DNA of 64,000 nt from positions 1,178,001 to 1,242,000 of the forward strand of contig NZ_CP104263.1 of NCBI RefSeq assembly GCF_025244825.1. Direction: 5' to 3'. Shown piece by piece: positions 1 through 7,990 of this stretch. The notes under the pieces were generated by a model. The model saw only the letters and a program-made list of their open reading frames with translations. It did not search any database and had not been told where the DNA came from. The DNA is from Arthrobacter jinronghuae (GTDB taxonomy: Bacteria > Actinomycetota > Actinomycetes > Actinomycetales > Micrococcaceae). How positions within the stretch are numbered: the first letter of the stretch is position 1; each line of letters begins with the position of its first letter. Position numbers and translations under genes: made by a program.

Positions 1-1
1 C

Positions 2-910
2 AGCGCCGAAGCGGGCTGGTGGGAGGAGCTTGTGGGTCCGGGCCGGACCGTGGACACCCGCCGGTACTTCGTGGTCTCGATCAACATGCTGGGCGGTTGC
101 TACGGCTCCACCGGCCCTGCCTCGGCGGATCCGGACGGATTGCCGTGGGGATCACGGTTTCCCTTCGTCACCGTGAGGGATTCGGTCCGGGCGGAGGCGC
201 GGCTGGCGGACCGGCTGGGCATTGCCAGGTGGCACACCGTGCTGGGCGGTTCGCTCGGGGGAGCGCGGGCGCTGGAATGGGCGGTGACCGAGCCGGACCG
301 GGTGCTGCACTGCGGGGTAATTGCGGCGACCGCGGCCAGCACTGCCGAGCAGATCGCGTTTGCCCAGGCGCAGCTGGCAGCAATCCGCCTGGATCCGGCG
401 TTCAACGGAGGGGACTATTACAACGGCGCCCCTCCGCTGGCCGGCCTTGGCCTGGCCCGCCGGATCGCGCACATTACCTACCGGTCCGAACCGGAACTGG
501 AATACCGGTTCGGGCGCAGTCCGCAGGCCGCCGAAAACCCCTTCGGCGCCGCTCACCCGGCCGGACGGGGCCGGTACTCCGTGGAGAGCTACCTGGACCA
601 CCAGGCCCGGAAACTGGCCGACCGGTTTGATGCCAACAGCTATCTGGTGCTCACGGAAGCCCTGGTCAGCCATGACGTCGCCCGGGGCCGGGGAAGCCTG
701 CGCGCGGCGCTCGCAGGCACGACGGCGGACTTCTTCATTGCCGCGGTGGAATCGGACCGGCTGTACCTTCCCCAGCAGTCCGCGGATCTGGCAGCGGCCC
801 TTCCCCGGGGAACGCAGGTCCATCTCATCCGAGCGCCCATCGGACATGACGGTTTCCTGACCAGCGTCCGGGAGATTTCCGGTGCCCTGAAACGGGAGGT
901 GTTCGGGTAG
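2..910 (+). CDS. metX: Homoserine O-acetyltransferase, 5'-truncated by window edge
   Basis: This alpha/beta-hydrolase-fold enzyme would acetylate homoserine with acetyl-CoA in cytosolic methionine synthesis. The reading frame is open from base 2, and its first residues (GWWEELVGPG) match the interior of MetX, so the N-terminus lies outside the window. Visible are the family's RYFVVSINMLGGCYGSTGP-type block, the nucleophile elbow GGSLGG and the C-terminal GHDGFL segment carrying the catalytic Asp/His region. About 303 residues are present, and the family is usually about 370-390. A homoserine succinyltransferase of the same fold cannot be fully excluded. Confidence 0.9.
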   Translation, partial: SAEAGWWEELVGPGRTVDTRRYFVVSINMLGGCYGSTGPASADPDGLPWGSRFPFVTVRDSVRAEARLADRLGIARWHTVLGGSLGGARALEWAVTEPDRVLHCGVIAATAASTAEQIAFAQAQLAAIRLDPAFNGGDYYNGAPPLAGLGLARRIAHITYRSEPELEYRFGRSPQAAENPFGAAHPAGRGRYSVESYLDHQARKLADRFDANSYLVLTEALVSHDVARGRGSLRAALAGTTADFFIAAVESDRLYLPQQSADLAAALPRGTQVHLIRAPIGHDGFLTSVREISGALKREVFG

Positions 911-975
911 GACGCTCAGGCGGAACAGGGCCTGCCCCCTTGCCCGCTGCGGCAATTCGTGGGAGAACATTCCCC

Positions 976-1416
976 ATGGCAGATCGGATCTCGCTTTCCG
1001 GCCGGGCGCAGTGCACCCCGGAGGTTCTCTGGCACGTGCTCGTGGATAACCGGGCGTCCTGGTGGCCGGACATGGATTTCGCTGCGCATCCGGGGGCGCC
1101 CCTGAAGGAACGGTGGAGCGAGGACGGAGTGGAGCACACGGCCACCGGCACCGTGCTGGCCGTGGCCCCCGGCCGGCTGCTTTCCTTCCGCTGGACGGCG
1201 CCCGAATGGGGCGCCCACACCGTGGTCAGTTTCGAACTCACCGACGAGATAGACGCCACGGGGATAGCCGTGACGGAGAGCGGCTTTGCGGCGCTCGACG
1301 CCGGAGCGGGCGCCGCACTCTCCGCAGCCCACCGGGAAGGGTGGGCCTTCCACCTTGCAAACCTCATCGAGCAGGCAGAAAAAGCCGATCAGGCACAGCA
1401 GTCGGGCGGTTCCTGA
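976..1416 (+). CDS. SRPBCC / AHSA1-like protein
   Basis: This is a 146-residue cytosolic protein of the START/SRPBCC ligand-binding fold. The pattern is typical: an N-terminal strand (ISLSGRAQCTPEVLWHVL), a middle strand ending in SFRWTAPEWGAHTVVSFEL, and a long C-terminal helix (REGWAFHLANLIEQAEKA). The ATG at 976 is chosen because GGGAG lies about 10 bases upstream and the fold begins there. The ligand is unknown. It sits 65 bp downstream of metX on the same strand and may share its transcript. Confidence 0.75.
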   Translation: MADRISLSGRAQCTPEVLWHVLVDNRASWWPDMDFAAHPGAPLKERWSEDGVEHTATGTVLAVAPGRLLSFRWTAPEWGAHTVVSFELTDEIDATGIAVTESGFAALDAGAGAALSAAHREGWAFHLANLIEQAEKADQAQQSGGS

Positions 1417-1425
1417 AAAACAGCG

Positions 1426-2283
1426 CTAGTCGGCTGATCCCTGCGGCATCCCCTGCCCGAACATCGGGCCGGCCTCGGGCCGCTTCGCGGAGATCCCGTC
1501 ACCCGAGGACTGGTGCCGCACCCGGCGGACCACCCACGGGAACAGGAATTCGCGGGCCCAGACCATGTCTTCGGAGCGCGCCGTCCGCCAGTTCTTCGCG
1601 GGCAGCGGCTTGGTTTCCAGTGGCTGCAGGGAATGCGGCACCTGGAGCGTGTCCAGCACCATGGAGGCAATGGTGTGGTGTCCCAGCGGGGAGAAGTGCA
1701 GCCGGTCCGGAGCCCACATCTGCGGATCATTCAACTCGCGCAGTGCCCACATGTCGGCAATGATGGCGCCGTGCCGCTTGGCTATGGTCCGCAGGTTTTC
1801 GTTGTAGATCGCGGCCCGGCCGCGGACGCTGCCCAGGACGGGGGTGCTCCCGAGGTCCGGGCCGGTGAACAGGACAACTCCGGCACCTGATCCGCGCAGC
1901 CGGGCAACGGCACCGTCCATGCGTTCGGCCAGCCGGTCCGGATCGCCGCCGGGGCGGATCACGTCATTGCCGCCTGCGCAGATGGTGACCAGATCCGGTT
2001 TCAGGGCAAGGGCCGGCTCGAGCTGCTCGTCGATGATCTGGTTCAGCAGCCGTCCCCGGATGGCGAGGTTTGCGTAGGCAAAGTCGGGCTGTCCCGAAGC
2101 CAGTTCCTCCGCCACCCGGTCCGCCCAGCCGCGGTTGCCGCCCGGGCTGTCCGGATTGGGGTCGCCGATGCCTTCGGTAAAGGAATCGCCCATGGCCACG
2201 AACCGGGACCAGAGGTGCGGGGGCCGCTGCTCCTGCCGGAAATCGGGGGCGGAAACGGCTTCGGGCAAAGAATTTGTACTCAC
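1426..2283 (-). CDS. SGNH/GDSL-family hydrolase
   Basis: This is a 285-residue esterase/lipase-like protein. Block I is AMGDSFTEGIGD with the nucleophile Ser, block III is ICAGGNDV (Asn), and block V is DRLHFSPLGHH (Asp...His), so all catalytic blocks are present. No signal peptide is seen, so it is probably cytosolic, as in many actinobacterial members. The substrate cannot be read from sequence. It is convergent with the SRPBCC gene (10 bp between stops). Confidence 0.88.
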   Translation of the reverse strand: MSTNSLPEAVSAPDFRQEQRPPHLWSRFVAMGDSFTEGIGDPNPDSPGGNRGWADRVAEELASGQPDFAYANLAIRGRLLNQIIDEQLEPALALKPDLVTICAGGNDVIRPGGDPDRLAERMDGAVARLRGSGAGVVLFTGPDLGSTPVLGSVRGRAAIYNENLRTIAKRHGAIIADMWALRELNDPQMWAPDRLHFSPLGHHTIASMVLDTLQVPHSLQPLETKPLPAKNWRTARSEDMVWAREFLFPWVVRRVRHQSSGDGISAKRPEAGPMFGQGMPQGSAD

Positions 2284-2356
2284 CGGTCAATACTTGCAAA
2301 CCGGCCCCTGGCTACGCGACCGTAGGTTGTAAATGCCGGCATGCCAGAATAAAACC

Positions 2357-3019
2357 ATGACGAAATCCGCGTGGAATCCTGTTGTCCTCTGGTCCAAACC
2401 CGAAGCTGAACGGGCAGGCACCCCGCTGCTGGTGCTCTTCCACGGATACCTGGCCAATGAAGAGGACCTGATGGGACTGGCCGATTACCTGCCCGCGGAC
2501 TTCACCATCGCCTCGGTCCGGGCACCCCAGGCCTCGGGGCCGGGCTACACCTGGTTCCCGCTGATGAGCGACGCCGATTACTCAGTAGACGCAGTGGTGG
2601 ACTCCGTGGCGGACGTCGCCGCGTGGCTCGATACCGTTCGGGACGGTCACACCAGCGTGAGCCTGCTGGGCTTTTCGATGGGTATGGCCGTGGCCACCAC
2701 CCTGATGCGGCACCGGCCGCAGGACTTTGCCGCCGTCGTCGGGCTCTCCGGCTTTGTGGTCCCTTCACAGGACAACCCGTTCTTCCACGACGACGAACTG
2801 CAGCCCGGCGGCATGCAGTTCTTCTGGGGCCGTGACCAGGCTGACCCGGTCATCGACGCGCCGCGGATCGAATACACGCACGCCTGGCTCAATGCCCACA
2901 CCGCGCTGACCAAGATCCTCTACTCCAACATGGGCCACGGCATCAATATGCAGGAGCTGGGCCATGTGAAGGAGTTCCTGGTTCATACGGTGCTGCGCGC
3001 CAACACCCGGGCGAACTAA
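2357..3019 (+). CDS. Alpha/beta hydrolase, carboxylesterase/phospholipase type
   Basis: This is a 220-residue serine hydrolase of the YpfH/carboxylesterase type. It has LLVLFHGYLANEEDL (oxyanion-hole HG), the nucleophile elbow GFSMG, and a C-terminal NMGHG His. The size fits the small-esterase family. The start at 2357 gives MTKSAWNP; an in-frame ATG at 2333 is possible, and neither has a clear Shine-Dalgarno. The stop overlaps the opposing S4 gene by 4 bases. Confidence 0.82.
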   Translation: MTKSAWNPVVLWSKPEAERAGTPLLVLFHGYLANEEDLMGLADYLPADFTIASVRAPQASGPGYTWFPLMSDADYSVDAVVDSVADVAAWLDTVRDGHTSVSLLGFSMGMAVATTLMRHRPQDFAAVVGLSGFVVPSQDNPFFHDDELQPGGMQFFWGRDQADPVIDAPRIEYTHAWLNAHTALTKILYSNMGHGINMQELGHVKEFLVHTVLRANTRAN

Positions 3020-3246
3020 CCCCCGCGGGTAACCCGCACGGTCTCGCCGTTGACGGAGACCAGGTCGCCGGCATGGAGCTGGCGGCCGCGGCGCTCTTCA
3101 ATGTCGCCGTTGACCTTGACCATTCCGTCTTCGATCAGCTGTTTGGCCTCGATACCGTCCTCGGCTAGGTTGGCGAGCTTGAGCAGCTGGCCCAGGCGGA
3201 TCATTTCGTCGCGGATGGGAAGGTCTTGGGCATCGGAAGAACTCAT
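3016..3246 (-). CDS. S4 RNA-binding domain protein
   Basis: This 76-residue protein is essentially one S4 domain of the YbcJ/YaaA type: RLGQLLKLANLAEDG, then KQLIEDGMVKVNG and GRQLHAGDLVSVNG. The family binds structured RNA, probably in a ribosome-related role that remains undefined. The start at ATG 3246 is used because residues upstream lose all similarity to the fold. Confidence 0.85.
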   Translation of the reverse strand: MSSSDAQDLPIRDEMIRLGQLLKLANLAEDGIEAKQLIEDGMVKVNGDIEERRGRQLHAGDLVSVNGETVRVTRGG

Positions 3247-3345
3247 GCCTCCATTCTGCCCGACTTTCCGCCCCGGTTTACTGCTCGACTTTCCGCCCCG
3301 GTTCTCTGCCGCCGGTCCGGCCCGGCGGGGCGGTAGGGTAGTCGG

Positions 3346-4365
3346 GTGCCAAATGCTGTGCGGATGTCCCCGCTGATCGGTCTGCCCCTGTCCCTGCTCG
3401 CCGGGGTTGCCATCCCGTCCCAGGCCCGCGTCAACGGTGCCCTTGGGGAACGGCTCGACGACGGCCTGGCCGCCGCGCTGGTCAGCTTCCTGGTCGGGCT
3501 GGTGGTCATGGTTGGAATCAGTCTTGCCCTGCCCCGCGGCCGGGCCGGCGCCGGGCAGCTGATTCCTGCGCTGCGGGAACGGCGCTTCCCGCGCTACTAC
3601 GTCCTGGCCGGCATGATCGGCGGCTACTTCGTGCTTTCCCAGACCCTGACCGTCGCCGTCCTGGGCGTGGCTGTGTTCACCGTTGCCGCCGTCGCCGGGC
3701 AGACCCTCACCGGGCTGGTGGTGGACCGGCTCGGCATCGGTCCGGCCGGCAAAAAGGCCCTGACCGTGATGCGCGTGGTGGGCGCGGTCCTGACCATTGC
3801 CGCCGTGGCCTGGGCGGTCAGCCCCAAGCTCGGAGCCGGGGGAGAGCCCTCCGAATGGCTCCTGCCGGTATTGCTGCCCTTGACCGCCGGCATGCTGATG
3901 AGTTTCCAGCAGGCCATGAACGGCACCACGGGCATGCATTACGGCACCCCCATCACCGCCACGCTGGTGAACTTCATTTCCGGCACCGTCCTGCTGGCCG
4001 TGATGTGGGGGATCAAGGTTGCGGTTTCGGGACCGGGAAACCCGCTGCCCGGCGAGTGGTGGCTGTACCTGGGCGGGCCGCTGGGCTGCATCTTCATCGG
4101 CGTCGGCGCCCTGCTGGTGCGCAGCCTGGGTGTCCTGCTCACCAGTCTCGGGCTCATCGGCGGGCAGCTGATCGGCTCGCTGCTGCTGGACATTGTCTTC
4201 CCGGCGCCGGGCTCCGTGGTGGTGGCGGCAACCGTGCTCGGCACGCTCCTGACACTGCTCGCCATCGTGCTGGCCACGCTGCCGTGGAACATGCCCGGCG
4301 GCGGGCCGTTCCGCCGTCGCGGCTCACGCACCCCGGCGAAGGCGTCCCGCCAACGTCCCCAATAA
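3346..4365 (+). CDS. DMT-superfamily transporter, YdcZ (DUF606) family
   Basis: This 339-residue integral membrane protein has about ten hydrophobic segments arranged as two internal halves. The first half starts GLPLSLLAGVAIPSQARVNG and the second LPLTAGMLMSFQQAMNG, the tandem pattern of DUF606 proteins. The substrate is unknown. The GTG at 3346 follows a TAGGGT -10-like element by 6 bases, so the message may be leaderless. The basic C-terminal tail should be cytoplasmic. Confidence 0.82.
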   Translation: MPNAVRMSPLIGLPLSLLAGVAIPSQARVNGALGERLDDGLAAALVSFLVGLVVMVGISLALPRGRAGAGQLIPALRERRFPRYYVLAGMIGGYFVLSQTLTVAVLGVAVFTVAAVAGQTLTGLVVDRLGIGPAGKKALTVMRVVGAVLTIAAVAWAVSPKLGAGGEPSEWLLPVLLPLTAGMLMSFQQAMNGTTGMHYGTPITATLVNFISGTVLLAVMWGIKVAVSGPGNPLPGEWWLYLGGPLGCIFIGVGALLVRSLGVLLTSLGLIGGQLIGSLLLDIVFPAPGSVVVAATVLGTLLTLLAIVLATLPWNMPGGGPFRRRGSRTPAKASRQRPQ

Positions 4366-4400
4366 CTGCTTCATTGATGACCGGATAAAGGGCCGCACCG

Positions 4401-4453
4401 TTGGCATGTCACGCAGGTGCAATAAATTCCTGACTTAGCCGAGCCTAAGCTAA
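4401..4453 (+). promoter_or_regulatory. efeUOB promoter with DtxR/IdeR-type iron box
   Basis: A -35-like TTGGCA (4401-4406) and a -10-like TAAATT (4423-4428) are spaced 16 bp. TTAGCCGAGCCTAAGCTAA (4435-4453) matches 15 of 19 positions of the DtxR/IdeR consensus TTAGGTTAGCCTAACCTAA. It lies where transcription should start, so the iron-loaded repressor would block it. This fits the downstream iron-uptake genes. Confidence 0.75.
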
Positions 4454-4540
4454 TCTCTAATAGCGCATACTTCCCTTGCGTAATTATTGACCGCGCTCGG
4501 AATGTGAATGACGGTGCTGCGGCACGATCCAAGGCACCTA

Positions 4541-5383
4541 ATGACTGCTAATTTCCTCATCGGACTTCGTGAAGGACTCGAAGCCGTCCTGATTGTTGTT
4601 CTCCTGTTGGCCTACCTCAGGAAAAGCGGCCGCAGCCGGCTGATCCCCCGCGTCTACGGAGGAGTGGGGGTTGCGGCGGCCGTCTCCCTGGCCTTCGGTG
4701 CTCTGCTGACCTTCGGCCCTCGCGGCCTGACCTTTGAAGCCCAGGAAATCATCGGCGGGTCCCTCTCCATCGTTGCTGTTGGTTTCGTGACCTGGATGGT
4801 GTTCTGGATGGCGCAGGCTGCCCGGTCCCTGGGTGCTGATCTGCGGTCCCGGGTGGACACTGCAGCACAAGGAAGCAGTTGGGCCATTGTCCTGGTGGCA
4901 GCACTCGCCGTCGGACGTGAGGGACTGGAGACGGCGCTGTTTATCTGGGCCGCGGCCCGAGCCACAGGCCAGACCTGGGAGCCCATCCTCGGGGCCGCTC
5001 TCGGACTGCTCGTGGCGGTGGCTCTGGGGGCACTGCTGCACAAGGGCGTCCTGAAGATCAACCTGAGCCGGTTCTTCACCTGGACCGGTGCCGCGCTGAT
5101 AATCGTGGCCGGCGGCGTCCTGGCCTACGGCATTCATGACCTGCAGGAAGCGGCAGTGCTTCCCGGTCTGCACCACTTGGCGTTCGATGTTTCCCATATC
5201 GTCGCGCCCGGCAGTGCGCTGGGCACCCTCCTGAAGGGGATCTTCAATTTCTCGCCGGCCACCACCTGGCTCGAAGCCGCCGCCTGGGTGCTCTACGTCG
5301 TCCCGGTGATGGCCCTGTACTTCCGCCGTAACCGCAGGGCTGCGCGTCCGGTCACAGCTGCGCCCGTCAGCGCGGGCTCCTGA
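4541..5383 (+). CDS. efeU: EfeU iron permease (FTR1 family)
   Basis: This 280-residue membrane permease belongs to the FTR1/OFeT family and imports ferrous/ferric iron in the EfeUOB system. It has the first REGLE motif near its start (FLIGLREGLEAVLIV) and a second one (GREGLETALFI), both iron-translocation signatures, with about seven membrane segments. ATG 4541 is preferred because the family begins just before REGLE and AAGG lies upstream; ATG 4508 in frame would add 11 residues. It is first in the efeUOB operon, behind an iron box. Confidence 0.92.
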   Translation: MTANFLIGLREGLEAVLIVVLLLAYLRKSGRSRLIPRVYGGVGVAAAVSLAFGALLTFGPRGLTFEAQEIIGGSLSIVAVGFVTWMVFWMAQAARSLGADLRSRVDTAAQGSSWAIVLVAALAVGREGLETALFIWAAARATGQTWEPILGAALGLLVAVALGALLHKGVLKINLSRFFTWTGAALIIVAGGVLAYGIHDLQEAAVLPGLHHLAFDVSHIVAPGSALGTLLKGIFNFSPATTWLEAAAWVLYVVPVMALYFRRNRRAARPVTAAPVSAGS

Positions 5384-5438
5384 TTCTCCTGCACATCTTT
5401 ATACCGCCGCACCCAGACACCGCACCAAAGGAAAGAAA

Positions 5439-6590
5439 ATGAAGAAGCACCTGTCCCTGGCACCGGCCGCTCTCCTGGCGGTCACCGCAATGACGCTCAG
5501 CGGCTGCACCGACAACAGCGCCGGCACCTCCGGCGCAATTTCCGTGACCAGCACCGCCGACGCCTGCACCGTGTCAACGGAATCCACCCCGGGCGGAACA
5601 ATCCGCTTTGACGTCACCAATGACGGATCTGAGGTGACGGAGTTCTACCTGCTGGCCGAAGACGGCCTGCGCATTGTGGGCGAGGTCGAGAATATCGGTC
5701 CAGGCCTCACCCGTGACCTGGTGCTCGTGGCCCCCGAGGGAAACTATTACACCGCATGCAAGCCGGGAATGGTCGGCGACGGAATCCGTTCCGAATTCAC
5801 TGTCACCGCGGCTCCAGCCGGGCAGGAAGTCAGCGCCGACCGCGCCGCACTGCAGGACACGGCAGTCAACCTTTACGCCGCTTACGTCAAGGACCAGGCC
5901 GCGCAGTTGGTCGAAGGCACCGGTGAGTTCGCTGCAGCGTTTGCGGCCGGCGACGAGGACACGGCCCGCACCCTCTACCCGCAGGTGCGTATGCACTGGG
6001 AACGCATCGAACCTGTTGCGGAATCCTTCGGTGATCTGGACCCGATCCTCGACGCACGCGAAGCCGACCTGGAAGAAGGCGACGAGTTCACCGGCTGGCA
6101 CCGGGCCGAAAAGGACCTCTGGGCCCCGGTGGACTACAAGAAGATGACGGCCGAGGAGCGCACCTACATCGCGGACAAAATGGTCGCCGACACCAACGAG
6201 CTCTACAGCCGTACCCAGGAACTGACCTACACCGCGGACAAGCTGGCCAACGGCGCCAAGGAACTGCTGGACGAAGTGGCCACCGGCAAGGTCACGGGCG
6301 AGGAGGAGTTCTTCTCCCACACCGACCTCTGGGATTTCCAAGCTAACGTCGACGGCGCCCGGATCGCCTACGAGGACCTCAAGCCGCTGCTGGCAGAGAA
6401 CGACAGCGAACTCGACGCCGCCCTCGAGGAGAACTTCTCCGCGCTGCAGGCACTGCTGGACCAGTACCGGGTGGGCGAGGGCTTCAAGCTTTACACCGAA
6501 CTGACCGACGAGCAGGTCCAGGAGCTGAGTGCCGCCGTTGATTCGCTCAGCGAACCGCTTTCCAAGCTGACTGCCGCGGTGGTGAAGTAG
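5439..6590 (+). CDS. efeO: EfeO iron-uptake lipoprotein (cupredoxin plus imelysin M75)
   Basis: This is a 383-residue extracytoplasmic component of EfeUOB. A lipobox (MTLSGC) follows a hydrophobic leader, so the protein should be anchored to the outer face of the membrane. Residues about 30-125 form a cupredoxin-like domain and about 130-380 an imelysin/M75 domain with HWERIE (His186) and GWHRAEK (His221), the probable metal site. It lies 55 bp after efeU with an AAGGAAAG ribosome site. Confidence 0.92.
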   Translation: MKKHLSLAPAALLAVTAMTLSGCTDNSAGTSGAISVTSTADACTVSTESTPGGTIRFDVTNDGSEVTEFYLLAEDGLRIVGEVENIGPGLTRDLVLVAPEGNYYTACKPGMVGDGIRSEFTVTAAPAGQEVSADRAALQDTAVNLYAAYVKDQAAQLVEGTGEFAAAFAAGDEDTARTLYPQVRMHWERIEPVAESFGDLDPILDAREADLEEGDEFTGWHRAEKDLWAPVDYKKMTAEERTYIADKMVADTNELYSRTQELTYTADKLANGAKELLDEVATGKVTGEEEFFSHTDLWDFQANVDGARIAYEDLKPLLAENDSELDAALEENFSALQALLDQYRVGEGFKLYTELTDEQVQELSAAVDSLSEPLSKLTAAVVK

Positions 6591-6594
6591 CCAG

Positions 6595-7875
6595 GTGTCA
6601 GTGACTTCCGACGCTGACCCCGGAAAGGGCCGCCTCAGCCGCCGCAGCCTGTTCACGGCGGCGGGGGCGGGCGGCCTCGGCCTGGCGGCGGGCGCCGTCG
6701 GCGCCTTTGCTCTCGGCAAGGACAGGGCGGAAGCGGCCGGCGATGTCGTGCCTTTCCACGGCGCGCATCAGGCCGGGATCACCACAGATGCACAGGACCG
6801 CATGCACACGGCGGCGTTCGATCTGACCGCTTCCACCCGCCAGTCCGTGATCTCGCTGCTGCGGGATTGGACCGAAGCCGCCGAATCGTTGACGGCGGGC
6901 CGGGACATCGGGGAGACCGGCGCCTCGGGCGGAGCCTACGACGCTCCGCCCGAGGACACGGGGGAAGCGCAGGATCTGCACGCGGCGCACCTGACCATTA
7001 CCTTTGGGTTCGGCCGGACGCTGTTCGTGAAGGACGGGGTGGACCGCTACGGCGTGGCCGCACACTTGCCGGAGGCACTGATCGACCTCCCGCTGTTTTC
7101 CGGAGATGCGCTCGAAGAGGGGCGCAGCGGCGGAGACCTGATTGTGCAGGCCTGCGCCGACGATCCGCAGGTGGCTGTGCATGCGGTGCGGAACCTGGCC
7201 CGGATTGCCTTTGGCCGGGCACGGGTGCGGTGGTCGCAGATTGGTTTTGGCCGCACCGCGTCCACGTCAGCGGAGCAGAAGACCCCGCGAAACCTGTTCG
7301 GTTTCAAGGACGGCACCTCCAACCTCAAGGTTCAGGAGGACGACCTGCTCGCGGAGCATCTCTGGGTCAGCGGCGGTCCGGCAGCCGAGTCCTGGCTCAA
7401 CGGCGGTACCTACATGGTGGTCCGCCGGATCCGGATGCATATCGAAACCTGGGACCGTACCACGCTGCGCGAGCAGGAGCTGGTGGTGGGCCGCACCAAA
7501 CGGGAGGGGGCTCCGCTTTCGGGCGGTACGGAATTCACGGCTCCGGACTTCTCGATGCCCGGCCGCGACGGGCCGTTGATCGATCCCGCCTCGCACCTGG
7601 CCCTGGCTCATCCGGACCATAACGGCGGCGCCCGGATGCTGCGCCGCGGCTATAACTATACGGATGGTTCCGACGGGCTCGGCCGCCTGGACGCCGGGCA
7701 GTTCTTTATCGCCTATTTCGTGGATCCGCGGACCCATTATGTTCCGATGCAGTCGGCCATGGCCAAGAACGACCTGATGGTCGAGTATCTGCGCCACACC
7801 GGCAGCGGACTGTTTGCCGTGCCGCCCGGAATTACCCCCGGCGGATACATCGGGCAGGGGCTGTTCGAAGCCTGA
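6595..7875 (+). CDS. efeB: EfeB, Tat-exported DyP-type haem peroxidase
   Basis: This 426-residue DyP-type peroxidase is the periplasm-side oxidase of EfeUOB. A twin-arginine leader (SRRSLFTAAGAGGLG) predicts export in folded form with haem. The DyP signature FGFKDGTSN and a C-terminal haem-ligand region (HLALAHPDHNGGARMLRRGY) are visible. GTG 6595 is 4 bp after efeO; GTG 6601 is equally possible. It probably oxidises Fe2+ or acts on haem; both roles have been proposed for the family. Confidence 0.92.
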   Translation: MSVTSDADPGKGRLSRRSLFTAAGAGGLGLAAGAVGAFALGKDRAEAAGDVVPFHGAHQAGITTDAQDRMHTAAFDLTASTRQSVISLLRDWTEAAESLTAGRDIGETGASGGAYDAPPEDTGEAQDLHAAHLTITFGFGRTLFVKDGVDRYGVAAHLPEALIDLPLFSGDALEEGRSGGDLIVQACADDPQVAVHAVRNLARIAFGRARVRWSQIGFGRTASTSAEQKTPRNLFGFKDGTSNLKVQEDDLLAEHLWVSGGPAAESWLNGGTYMVVRRIRMHIETWDRTTLREQELVVGRTKREGAPLSGGTEFTAPDFSMPGRDGPLIDPASHLALAHPDHNGGARMLRRGYNYTDGSDGLGRLDAGQFFIAYFVDPRTHYVPMQSAMAKNDLMVEYLRHTGSGLFAVPPGITPGGYIGQGLFEA

Positions 7876-7920
7876 GGAATGACCGTGGACGCGCACGGCA
7901 GAAAAAGGACGCAGGATAAA

Positions 7921-7956
7921 AACAGCCGTCCGGTGGAATACCACCGGACGGCTGTT
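7921..7956. terminator. Bidirectional terminator between efeB and the FG-GAP gene
   Basis: A perfect 16-bp stem with an AATA loop lies between two convergent genes. On the minus strand the stem is followed by TTTTTATCC, a good U-tract; on the plus strand it is followed by CTCATCT. It should end both the efeUOB and the convergent surface-protein transcripts. Confidence 0.88.
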
Positions 7957-7990
7957 CTCATCTAACGCCCAGGCCCCTCAGGGCCGGGCG